Shown here piece by piece: positions 7,015 through 15,071 of a stretch of DNA of 64,000 bases. The translations under genes were made by a program, and so were the position numbers. The notes below the pieces were generated by a model that searched no databases, was not told the origin of the DNA, and worked only from the letters and a program-made list of their open reading frames with translations. Within the stretch, counting starts at the first letter, position 1. Each line of letters starts with the position of its first letter. The DNA is from Herbidospora galbida. Lineage in GTDB: Bacteria; Actinomycetota; Actinomycetes; Streptosporangiales; Streptosporangiaceae. The stretch covers positions 186,001 to 250,000 of the forward strand of contig NZ_SZQA01000001.1 of the NCBI RefSeq assembly GCF_005233835.1, written 5' to 3'.

Positions 7015-9542
7015 CACGCCTCCCATTCCGGCGAGCCGGCCGTCGGCACCACCGGCCCCGGAGTGCCGGCCGGTACGGACTCCCGCACCGGCACCCTCGG
7101 CTGTTCGATCAGCGGCAGCGATGGGCGGAACTGTCCGGGTGTGACCGGCGCGGCCCGTTCCCGCCACGGATCCCGGTACGCCGCCACCGCCCTCGCCATC
7201 GCGGCGTCCAGGTCGGCGGCGATGCCGTCGGAGTCGTCCACGACGATCCGGCGGAGTCGCTCGATGCCGACCCTCGGGACGAACGCGTACGTGCGTTCGA
7301 GCCAGTTGGCGTTCTCCCGGTAGTACTGGAGGAACCGCCCGGTCAGCGTGATCACCTCGTCGGCGGAGCCGACGGTGGCCAGCAGGTCGCCCTTGCGCAC
7401 GTGGGCCCCGGCCGCGCCGCCGACGTAGATCTCCCACTTGCCGCCGTCGATGGCCACCACACCCAGGTCCTTGACGTACGCCTCGGCGCAGTTGCGCGGA
7501 CAGCCGGTGACGGCCAGCTTCATCTTGCCCGGCCCCTCGACGCCCTGGTAGCGCTCCTCGATGGCGATGCCCAGCGCGGTTGAGTCCCCCACCCCGAAGC
7601 GGCAGAATTCCGAGCCCACGCAGGTCTTCACCGTGCGGAAGCTCTTGCCGTACGCGTACCCGGACGGCATGTCCAGGTCGGCCCAGATCTCCGGCAGTTT
7701 CTCCTTCGGGACGCCGAGCAGGTCGATGCGCTGGCCACCGGTCAGCTTCACCATCGGCACGCCGTACTTGTCGGCGACGTCGGCGATCCTGCGCAGCTGG
7801 GCCGGAGTGGTGACACCACCCTTCATCTGCGGCACCACGGAGAACGTCCCGTCGCGCTGGATGTTGGCGTGCACCCGGTCGTTGATGAACCGGGCGTCGC
7901 GCTCGTCCACGTACTCGTCGTCCCACATCATCTTGAGCAGCGACGCCAGGCCCATCTTGCTCCTGGCGTCCTCCTCGCCGCCCGGCGCCAGCGTGGCGAA
8001 GACCGCCGAGACCGACTTCAGCCCGCGCTCACGGATGACCCTCATCAGTTCCGGCTTGGGCATCGGCACGCCGGGGACGTACCAGGAGGCCGCGGGGTCC
8101 TCCTCGATCGCTCCTCCGGCGGCCCACTCGACGATCTGCGCGACCAGGCCCTTGCAGGTGCCGCAGCCCTTGCCGGCCCTGGTCTGGTCCACCACCCCGG
8201 TGACCGTCTTGACGCCGTCGGCCACGCAGGCCGTGATCATGCCCTTGGAGACGCCGTTGCAGTTGCAGACCTGGGCGTCGTCGGCCAGCTCGGCGGCGCT
8301 TACCTCGGCGGGCGGCGCGCCGAGGTCGAACATCAGCTCCAGCCGTTCCTCCGGCAGCGGCAGCCCGCGGTCGAACGCCTGCATCAGGAACGCGACCTTC
8401 CTGACGTCGCCGATCAGGGTGGCGCCGACCAGCCGGCCGTCCCGGATGATGACGCTCTTGTAGACGCCCTTCTTCCGCTCGCTGAAGACCAGCGTCTCGT
8501 CGTCCTCCCGCTCCGGCTCCTTCAGGCCCATCGCCGCGACGTCGACACCGGCCACCTTGAGCTTCGTCGCGACCCGCGAGCCGTGATAGGCGGCCTGCGG
8601 GTTCCGTCCCGTGATGTGGTCGGCCAGCACTCTGGCCTGGTCCCACAGCGGCGCGACCAGCCCGTACGTCTGGCCGCGGTGCTGCACGCACTCGCCGACG
8701 GCGTAGATGTCCGGCTCGTCCAGGCAGCGCATCTGGTCGTCGACGACGACGCCGCGCTCGACCTCCAGCCCGCTGGCCTCCGCGACCTCGACGTTGGCCC
8801 GGATGCCGGCGGCGACCACCACCACATCGCACGGGATGTGCCGGCCGTCGGCGAGCTTGATGCCGGTGACCGTGTGCTTGCCGAGGATCTCGGTGGTGCG
8901 CGCACCGGTGACCACTTCGATGCCGAGCCGTTCGACGCCGCGCCGCAGGATCTCGCCGGCCTGCGGGTCGAGCTGCGCGTTCATGAGATGCCCGGCGGCG
9001 TGCACCAGCGTCACGTGGCTGACGTGGTTCTGCAGGCCGCGCGCGGCCTCCAGGCCGAGCAGGCCGCCGCCGATCACCACGGCGCGTTCGTGCTCGCGGG
9101 TGTACCGCATCATGGCGCGGGTGTCGTCGAGCGTGCGGAACGCGAAGACGCCCTGGTGGAAGCCGCGGCCGGGCCGGCTGATCCCGGGGATCGGCGGGAC
9201 GTGCGCGCGGCTGCCGGTGGCGATGATCAGCTTGTCGTACGGCGTGACGGTGCCGTCGTCGGCGTACACGCGCTTCGCGTACTTGTCGATGCGGGCGATC
9301 CGGCGGCCGGAGTGCAGAGTGATGCCGTTGGCCGCGTACCACGCCAGGTCGTTGAGGAAGATCCCGGACTCCTCCTCGACGCCGGCGAGGAGGTTGGACA
9401 GCATGATCCGGTTGTAGTTGCCGTACGGTTCGTCGCCGAACATCGTGATGGTGAACTGATCGCCGCCGCCGCGGGCCAGGATCTCCTCGACGGTGCGGGC
9501 GCCGGCCATCCCGTTGCCGATGACCACGAGTCGCCGCCTCAT
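7014..9542 (-). CDS. nirB: NAD(P)H nitrite reductase large subunit
   Basis: An 842-residue cytoplasmic flavo-siroheme enzyme that reduces nitrite to ammonium. The order is as usual for NirB. An FAD/NAD oxidoreductase comes first (VVIGNGMAG at the N-terminus, and a second dinucleotide site around VIGGGLLGLEAARGL). A BFD-like [2Fe-2S] domain follows with CNCNGVSKG and CGTCKG. Last comes the siroheme/4Fe-4S half, with CVGSEFC and CPRNC (Cys-x5-Cys and Cys-x3-Cys). The length is typical. Start ATG 9542 overlaps the nitrate reductase stop (TGATG) and its stop overlaps nirD. The frame stays open far upstream, but that part is antiparallel shadow of nothing real. Confidence 0.95.
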   Translation of the reverse strand: MRRRLVVIGNGMAGARTVEEILARGGGDQFTITMFGDEPYGNYNRIMLSNLLAGVEEESGIFLNDLAWYAANGITLHSGRRIARIDKYAKRVYADDGTVTPYDKLIIATGSRAHVPPIPGISRPGRGFHQGVFAFRTLDDTRAMMRYTREHERAVVIGGGLLGLEAARGLQNHVSHVTLVHAAGHLMNAQLDPQAGEILRRGVERLGIEVVTGARTTEILGKHTVTGIKLADGRHIPCDVVVVAAGIRANVEVAEASGLEVERGVVVDDQMRCLDEPDIYAVGECVQHRGQTYGLVAPLWDQARVLADHITGRNPQAAYHGSRVATKLKVAGVDVAAMGLKEPEREDDETLVFSERKKGVYKSVIIRDGRLVGATLIGDVRKVAFLMQAFDRGLPLPEERLELMFDLGAPPAEVSAAELADDAQVCNCNGVSKGMITACVADGVKTVTGVVDQTRAGKGCGTCKGLVAQIVEWAAGGAIEEDPAASWYVPGVPMPKPELMRVIRERGLKSVSAVFATLAPGGEEDARSKMGLASLLKMMWDDEYVDERDARFINDRVHANIQRDGTFSVVPQMKGGVTTPAQLRRIADVADKYGVPMVKLTGGQRIDLLGVPKEKLPEIWADLDMPSGYAYGKSFRTVKTCVGSEFCRFGVGDSTALGIAIEERYQGVEGPGKMKLAVTGCPRNCAEAYVKDLGVVAIDGGKWEIYVGGAAGAHVRKGDLLATVGSADEVITLTGRFLQYYRENANWLERTYAFVPRVGIERLRRIVVDDSDGIAADLDAAMARAVAAYRDPWRERAAPVTPGQFRPSLPLIEQPRVPVRESVPAGTPGPVVPTAGSPEWEA

Positions 9543-11980
9543 CAGACCTCCATCAGGCCCAGATCGGCCACGACCATCCCGGTGACCCCCGGTGGAGCGG
9601 AGAGGTAGAGCTCTACGGCCGTGCCGGAATCGAGGTCCTCGACGACGCGCAGCGGGATGTGCACGTCGGACTTCGCGCCGATCGGGAACCAGCGCATCGG
9701 CTTGCCGTCGCGCATCAGCACCACACAGATCAGCTCGTCGCTGGAGTTGCCGCCGCGGAAGTAGACCGCCTGGGCGGAGGTCCCGGCCGGTACGACGTAG
9801 CTGAGCGCGCCATCGAGCGGCACCGGCTGGTCGAGTCCCTTGCCCTCGAAGGTGAACACGCCTTGCAGGAAGCGGGGTGTGGAGTGCACTTGTCTGGTCC
9901 CTTCGTCGATGGAGGCGATCGCGACCGCGCACGCCTTGAACGCGGGCATCTTGGAGTGCGGGTCCAGGGCCGGGTTGGTGAGGAGGTTGGCGCCGACCCA
10001 GTGGAAGGGGGCGAAGACGGTGTCCGGCCGGATGCCGGGATCGAGCCTGGCCCGGAACACCGCCCGGCCGCGGCGGCTGCGCAACTCCACCGTGTCGCCG
10101 TCCGCGACGCCGTGCCGGCGGGCCAGATCGGGGTGCATCTCGGCGCGTGGTCCCGGCAGGGCGTCGGCCAGGGCGCTCACCCGCCTGGTCTGGTTGCCGC
10201 TCTGGTACTGCTGCATGTTGCGGCCGGTGGTCAGCACGTACGGGTAGTCGCGGTCCGGCAGCTCGTCCGGGTCGCGGTGTTCGACGCGGACGAACCGGGC
10301 CCGGCCGTCGGGCGTGGGGAAACGGTCGGCGAACAGCCGCGGCGTACCGGGATGGTCGTCGGCCGGGCAGGGCCAGAACACGCCCTGCTCCGCCTCGATC
10401 CGCTCGTAGCTGATGCCCGCGTAGTCGGCGATTCCGCCCGCGCTGGCCCGCCGCAGCTCGTCGAAGACGGTGCGCGGATCCGCGCTGAAGTACCGTCCGC
10501 GGCCCAGCAGCCCGGCCAGGTCGGTCAGCGTCTCCAGGTCGGTGCGGACCCCGGGCGGCGGCGTCAGGGCCCGCTTGCGGCGCAGCACGCGACCCTCCAG
10601 GTTGGTCATCGTGCCCTCCTCCTCGGCCCACTGGGCGGTCGGAAGCACGACGTCGGCCATGGCCGCGGTCTCGGACAGGAAGATGTCCGAGACGACCAGC
10701 AGGTCGAGGGCCTTCAGCCGGTCGGCGACCCGGTTGGCGTCCGGCGCCGAGACAACGATGTTGCTGGCCAGCACGAGCAACACCTTGACTCCGCCGTCGG
10801 TGCCGAGACGGTCGAGCATCTCGTACGCGGACCTGCCCGGCCGCGGCAGCTCGTCCGGGTCGACGCGCCACACGGCGGCGACGTGCGCCCGCGCGGCCGG
10901 ATCGTCCAGCCGCCGGTAGCCGGGCAACTGGTCCGCCTTCTGCCCGTGCTCGCGGCCGCCCTGCCCGTTGCCCTGCCCGGTGATCGTCCCGTACCCGGAG
11001 TACGGCCTGCCGATCAGGCCGAGGGCCAGGGCCAGATTCAGGTACGCCTGGGCCGTGTCCGTGCCGCTGCTGTGCTGCTCAGCGCCGCGCGCGGTGAGGA
11101 TCATCGCCGGACCACCGCCGGCCAGCAGCCGGGCCGTCTCGCGCAGGTTCGCCTCAGGCACCCCCGTCATCCGCTCCACCCGGCCCGGCCAATACGGATT
11201 GGTCGCCGCGCGGACGGCCTCGAAGCCGGTGGTCCGGTCTCGGATGTAGGCGTCGTCGATCAGGCCCTCGCGGATCGCTATGTGCAGCAGGCCGTTGGCC
11301 AGCGCCAGGTCCGTGCCGGGCAGCGGTTGCAGGTGCAGGTACGCGTCGGCCGCGGTGGCTGTCCTGCGCGGGTCCACCACGATGTGCTTGGCGCCGGCGG
11401 CCCGCCCCGCGTGCAGGTACTGCATGGACGGCGGCATCGCGTCCGCCGGGTTGGCGCCGACCAGCAGCACGGTCCGGGCCTCGGCGATGTCCGCCACCGG
11501 GAACGGCAGCCCCCGGTCCACCCCGAGCGCGCGGTTGGCCGCGGTGGCCGCCGACGACATGCAGAACCGGCCGTTGTAGTCGATCGCCGACGACCGCAGC
11601 GCCACCCGGACGAACTTGCCGAGCGTGTACGCCTTCTCGTTGGTCAGCCCGCCTCCGCCGAAGGCGCCGACGCTGTCAGGGCCGTACCGCCGCTGTGTGG
11701 CCTCGATCGTGCCGGCGATCAGCGTGAGCGCCTCGTCCCAGCCGGCCTCCCGCAGGGGGCTCGTACGGTCGCCGGGCACCTCGCGGACCAGCGGGGTGAC
11801 CAGCCGGTCGGGGTGGTGAAGCAGCTCGGCGGCCGTCCAGCCTTTCGCGCACAGCCCGCCCCGGTTGACCGGGAAGTCGGTCGGGCCCAGGCGGACCGAC
11901 CCGTTCTCCGTGGTCAGCGCGATCCCGCATTGCAGAGCGCAGTAGGGACAGTGCGTCTCGGTGGCCCGCATGTCGCGCAT
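9542..11980 (-). CDS. nasA: Assimilatory nitrate reductase, molybdopterin type
   Basis: An 812-residue cytoplasmic enzyme reducing nitrate to nitrite, first gene of the nasA-nirB-nirD operon. The [4Fe-4S] ligands are Cys11, Cys14, Cys18 and Cys44, followed by the molybdopterin oxidoreductase domain (ADVVLPTAQWAEEEGTMTN, TTGRNMQQYQSGNQTRR) and the dinucleotide-binding C-domain. After about residue 690 there is an extra beta-rich segment of some 115 residues (GVFTFEGKGL; VLMRDGKPMRWFPIGAK; VVADLGLMEV) in place of the BFD-type [2Fe-2S] tail of enterobacterial NasA. No Tat signal is visible, consistent with an assimilatory enzyme. Starts at 11980 or 11971 are both possible; no strong ribosome site is seen. 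No nitrate transporter is present in the window. Confidence 0.92.
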   Translation of the reverse strand: MRDMRATETHCPYCALQCGIALTTENGSVRLGPTDFPVNRGGLCAKGWTAAELLHHPDRLVTPLVREVPGDRTSPLREAGWDEALTLIAGTIEATQRRYGPDSVGAFGGGGLTNEKAYTLGKFVRVALRSSAIDYNGRFCMSSAATAANRALGVDRGLPFPVADIAEARTVLLVGANPADAMPPSMQYLHAGRAAGAKHIVVDPRRTATAADAYLHLQPLPGTDLALANGLLHIAIREGLIDDAYIRDRTTGFEAVRAATNPYWPGRVERMTGVPEANLRETARLLAGGGPAMILTARGAEQHSSGTDTAQAYLNLALALGLIGRPYSGYGTITGQGNGQGGREHGQKADQLPGYRRLDDPAARAHVAAVWRVDPDELPRPGRSAYEMLDRLGTDGGVKVLLVLASNIVVSAPDANRVADRLKALDLLVVSDIFLSETAAMADVVLPTAQWAEEEGTMTNLEGRVLRRKRALTPPPGVRTDLETLTDLAGLLGRGRYFSADPRTVFDELRRASAGGIADYAGISYERIEAEQGVFWPCPADDHPGTPRLFADRFPTPDGRARFVRVEHRDPDELPDRDYPYVLTTGRNMQQYQSGNQTRRVSALADALPGPRAEMHPDLARRHGVADGDTVELRSRRGRAVFRARLDPGIRPDTVFAPFHWVGANLLTNPALDPHSKMPAFKACAVAIASIDEGTRQVHSTPRFLQGVFTFEGKGLDQPVPLDGALSYVVPAGTSAQAVYFRGGNSSDELICVVLMRDGKPMRWFPIGAKSDVHIPLRVVEDLDSGTAVELYLSAPPGVTGMVVADLGLMEV

Positions 11981-12107
11981 GCTCGCAGCGCGTTGTTACC
12001 CGCGGTCTCCTGCGAAATGTCGGCCAGGTTGACAACATTTACGCGGCCGTGCAGGTGAATGTGAGTCGCGGCGTCGCGTCCAGGTCTCGCACCTGCTTGG
12101 GCGGCGG

Positions 12108-12180
12108 CGCCCAGGGTCTGCGACCTGCGCCTGGCCCGGAATACCGGGGTAAGCGAGCTGAAGATTTTCCATAGGCGCAT
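12108..12180. repeat. 73-bp element, copy 1 (second copy at 38328-38400)
   Basis: These 73 bases match 38328-38400 at 71 positions (differences near 12116 and 12141). The segment ends in ...TTTTCCATAGGCGCAT, and the reverse strand could start MRLWKIFSSLTPV. Here it directly precedes a truncated IS5 transposase. In copy 2 unrelated sequence follows. It is probably the conserved end of a mobile element or the scar of one. Confidence 0.7.
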
Positions 12181-12187
12181 ACCGCAG

Positions 12188-12529
12188 ATGACGGCGGTGC
12201 TGGACCGCATCCGGGTGCCACGCATGTCCGCAGGCCGGCCCAGGACCCGCCCGGTCAGCGTCGCGGCCGACAAGGCATACAGCTCCCGGGCCAACCGCTC
12301 CTATCTGCGCCACCGCAAGATCCGGCACACCATTCCCGAGCCCGCCGACCAGATGGCGCATCGCCGTCGGCGCGGGTCGGCCGGCGGCCGACCGACCGGA
12401 TTCGATCCCGCCCGCTACGCCCGCCGCAACGTGGTCGAGCGGGCGATCAACAGGCTCAAACAGTTCCGGGCGGTGGTCACCCGCTACGACTGTGCGGATC
12501 GAAGTGTGCCGCCTCGGGTGGTGGTCTGA
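12188..12529 (+). pseudogene. IS5-family transposase, C-terminal fragment
   Basis: The reading begins mid-protein with AVLDRIRVPR, passes through VAADKAYSSRANRSYLR and the IPEPADQ turn, and reaches the conserved end NVVERAINRLKQFRAVVTRYD. After RYD the frame becomes unrelated, so both the N-terminal half and the last residues are missing. The catalytic D of ADKAYSS and the E of VVERAINRLK are kept, but the first Asp is absent. It is inactive debris abutting the 73-bp repeat. Confidence 0.8.
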
Positions 12530-12720
12530 CCCGCGTTACGACTGGCCCGCGTGCGTTTGATCTGTCGGCCATCACCCGGGACGCCGCTCGCTGCCGCCGG
12601 ACCGGGCGGGCGTGTCCCGATAGGGGCCTTGCTGCGAACAAGCGCGCCATCACAGTCCTGACCGCTCACCTCGATCCGTCGGCCAGCCCGCATCCCGGAC
12701 CACCAGGAGTCAGGCCGCCC

Positions 12721-13451
12721 ATGCTCAGCATCCCCCGCGACAGCGACTTCATCCAAGATCATGACGCCGAGACCGTCGTCCTGGGCGTCGACACCCACAA
12801 GGACACCCACGTGGCGGCCGTCGTCAGCACCACCGGCCGTTCACGCGGCAGCCGCAGTTTCCCGGCCACCGCCACCGGCTACCGGGACCTGCTGGACTGG
12901 GCCGCCGACTTCGGCACGCTGCGACGCGCCGGAGTGGAGGGCACCAGCTCCTACGGCACCGCCCTGACCAGGCACCTGCACGCCGCCGGTCTTCAGGTGC
13001 TGGAGGCCAACCAGCCCGACAAAGCCGAACGCCGACGGCGCGGCAAGACCGACGCGATCGACGCGGAACCGCAGCACGTGCGGTGCTGTCGGGACGAGCC
13101 AGTGCCACCGCCAAGACCGGCGACGGTCCCGTGGAAATGATCCGGCTGTTCAAAACAGCCAAGGAATCAGCGATCAAATCCCGCGCCCAGGCCATCTACC
13201 AGCTCAAAGCCGTCCTGGTGCGCGCAGATCCCGCCCTGCGCGAACACCTGACGGGCTTCAGCAACCCCAAGCTCATCCGAGCCTGCGCCCAATTCCCGCT
13301 CGGTCCCGTCACCACCTCCAAGGCCGCCGCCGCTTACACCCTGCGCTCGCTGGCCCAGCGGATCATCCACCTCACTGTTGAGATCGATGACCTCAACACC
13401 CAGATCACCGCGGCGATCAACAGCCATCAGCCACACCTGCGGGCGGCGCTG
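12721..13451 (+). mobile_element. IS110-family transposase, frameshifted and truncated
   Basis: ATG 12721 opens a DEDD-type IS110 transposase: VVLGVDTHKDTHVAAVV (first Asp), VEGTSSYGTALTRHL, EANQPDKAERRRRGKTDAID. Around 13065-13090 the frame shifts and the protein continues SGRASATAKTGDGPVEMIRL, then KSRAQAIYQLKAVLV and LAQRIIHLTVEIDDLNTQI. The C-terminal transposase_20 domain with its conserved serine is missing. At about 13452 the frame runs without a stop into unrelated epimerase sequence, so the element is both frameshifted and cut. Confidence 0.85.
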
Positions 13452-13643
13452 GGCGTTCCGGTGGGCCTGCCGGCGACGAGGTGGATGGCCGAACTCGGCG
13501 CGTTCACCCTTCGGACCGACACCGAGCTGCTGTTGAAGAGCCGCCGGGTCGTACCCGGCCGCCTGGTCGCCGCAGGCTTCGCCTTCGACCACCCCGACTG
13601 GGTGGGAGCGGTCGAGGACCTGGTCCGGAGGGCTCGCGGGTGA
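13452..13643 (+). pseudogene. C-terminal end of a TIGR01777-type epimerase fused to IS110
   Basis: Directly in frame after the IS110 part the protein reads PVGLPATRWMAELGAF, then LLLKSRRVVPGRLVAAGFAF and HPDW. This is the characteristic end of TIGR01777 (SulA/YfcH-like) NAD-binding epimerases. The Rossmann part is absent. The join looks like a deletion or insertion that replaced the first two thirds of the epimerase by transposase sequence. Confidence 0.65.
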
Positions 13644-13923
13644 GTGCCGGGGTTCCCTGCCCCAAGCTTGGTGGTCGCGCTGGACGTGGTCGCGCTGGAT
13701 GTACATGTCCGCCAAATCGTGGGCGTCGACGATAAGGAACTCCCTCGACGCGCGGCCGGAGTACTTGAGGGGAAGGCGGGCTGCAAACGGCGGCGAACCT
13801 GGCCCAACTGGTCGGCGTCATCCCAGGGGTTCCGACGTTGCTGATGCCGTTATGGCTGGGGCGTCGACGAGCTCGACCGGGCGCTCCGCCGGTTCGCGTG
13901 CCTACAGGGGGTAAGCGCTGCGT

Positions 13924-15060
13924 TCACGTGAGACCGATGAACTCGATGCGTCCCAAGAAATAGGCCGCCTTCAACCCCTCAGGTCCGGCCAGTTCGCGGA
14001 TCTCCTCAGCGGCCTCGGTGTGCCGTGATTCCACGACGTCCGGCACCAGCGGCCCCAGTTCGGGATCGAGGCGCGACGCCTCCACGAACTCGGCGGTCAG
14101 CAGCTCCACCACCTCCTCTGTCAGTACCCGCCCTCCGGGCACCGCTTCGGCCTTCTGCAGGTAGGCCGGGTGCGCCAGCCGGTGCAGAAGCTCATGCGTC
14201 AGCAACCGGTAGAGGTGCCCAGGCCATGCCTCCTCCGGCCCCCATCCGGTCCCGGGCACGGATGCGGGAACGTATGTCCACGTCCCGGTCGTCACATGGG
14301 CCGGAGAGTTGGCCAGCAGTACGCCGAGGGCCGGGTCGTCCCACTGTTCGCCGGGCTCGGCCGGGTAACCGAACTCGTCGCGGAGCAGGGCCAGCCGGTG
14401 GGCGGGGGTGTCGTCGCGGGCCCCGGCGTCGGCGATGCTGCGGGCGAAGTCGAATCCGTCGTGCAGCGGGCCGTCGGGGCAGACGGCGGCGTGGAGCGGA
14501 CCGTCGTCCCGCATCCATCGCTGCAGGGAGGAGGCCACGCCTTCCAGCCAGGTCAGGTCTGTGAGCCGGATGGGAGCCTCCCACCAGGCCGCCCGTTCGG
14601 TCAGTGTGCGGGCCAGCGCCACGCGGGTGGGCCGGGGAGGCGCGGTCTGGTGGATACGGGTCAGCCTGGCTGTGGTGGCGTCGTCAGGTGGGGTGAGCGT
14701 GGCAGGAAGGGTCGCCTCCAGCATGCCGGACACCGACATGACCTCCCGTTCGAAGTACCGTCCTGCCGTGCCGGGATCGAATCGGCGGCGAGGCGCCCGG
14801 TCGACCAGCAGGGCGGCGGCCCGGAAGGTGTCGAACTGCGGCCCGGCCTTCTCGGCGGCCTTGGCGATGAGGTCCATGGCGTGCAAGATCCAGCGGCGTT
14901 CGCCCGGGTCGGCCCGGGCGACCTCGCCCCATCGGGACGGGACCGCCAGTTCCCCGCGCCGCAGTCTGCTCTCCAGGTCGAGGAAGGTTTGTTCCTCGTC
15001 CTCCGGGCCGGTCGGCGTGCCGCGTTTGGTCTTGCTCAAGGTGGTCTTGCTCAAGCTCAT
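13924..15060 (-). CDS. Metalloprotease-like protein with HELLH motif and C-terminal tag
   Basis: A 378-residue protein with no signal peptide and no recognised family name. Near the C-terminus it carries a zinc-peptidase-like helix LLTHELLHRLAHP (HExxH). About 25 residues on comes EEVVELLTAEF, which could supply a third Glu ligand as in gluzincins. It ends KAAYFLGRIEFIGLT, a tag shared with the neighbouring gene. ATG 15060 is chosen because GGAG lies five bases upstream. An ATG at 15075 overlapping the upstream stop is also possible. It follows the 15072-16730 gene closely and is surely co-transcribed with it. Proteolysis is inferred only from the motif. Confidence 0.7.
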   Translation of the reverse strand: MSLSKTTLSKTKRGTPTGPEDEEQTFLDLESRLRRGELAVPSRWGEVARADPGERRWILHAMDLIAKAAEKAGPQFDTFRAAALLVDRAPRRRFDPGTAGRYFEREVMSVSGMLEATLPATLTPPDDATTARLTRIHQTAPPRPTRVALARTLTERAAWWEAPIRLTDLTWLEGVASSLQRWMRDDGPLHAAVCPDGPLHDGFDFARSIADAGARDDTPAHRLALLRDEFGYPAEPGEQWDDPALGVLLANSPAHVTTGTWTYVPASVPGTGWGPEEAWPGHLYRLLTHELLHRLAHPAYLQKAEAVPGGRVLTEEVVELLTAEFVEASRLDPELGPLVPDVVESRHTEAAEEIRELAGPEGLKAAYFLGRIEFIGLT

Positions 15061-15071
15061 GCCGGCTCCGT

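Noticed and set aside
9543-10871. N-terminal extension of NirB in an open frame up to 10871
   Set aside because: The NirB homology begins at ATG 9542 (MRRRLVVIGNGMAG), with a TGATG overlap. The upstream part is a shifted-frame shadow of the nitrate reductase.
9659-12058. A 799-codon open frame on the + strand
   Set aside because: It is antisense shadow of the nitrate reductase gene; composition is unlike protein and no motifs are present.
11981-12060. Possible GlnR/NnaR site upstream of the nitrate operon
   Set aside because: GTCAAC-x6-GACAT on the reverse strand only loosely resembles GTnAC-n6-GAAAC; too weak to annotate.
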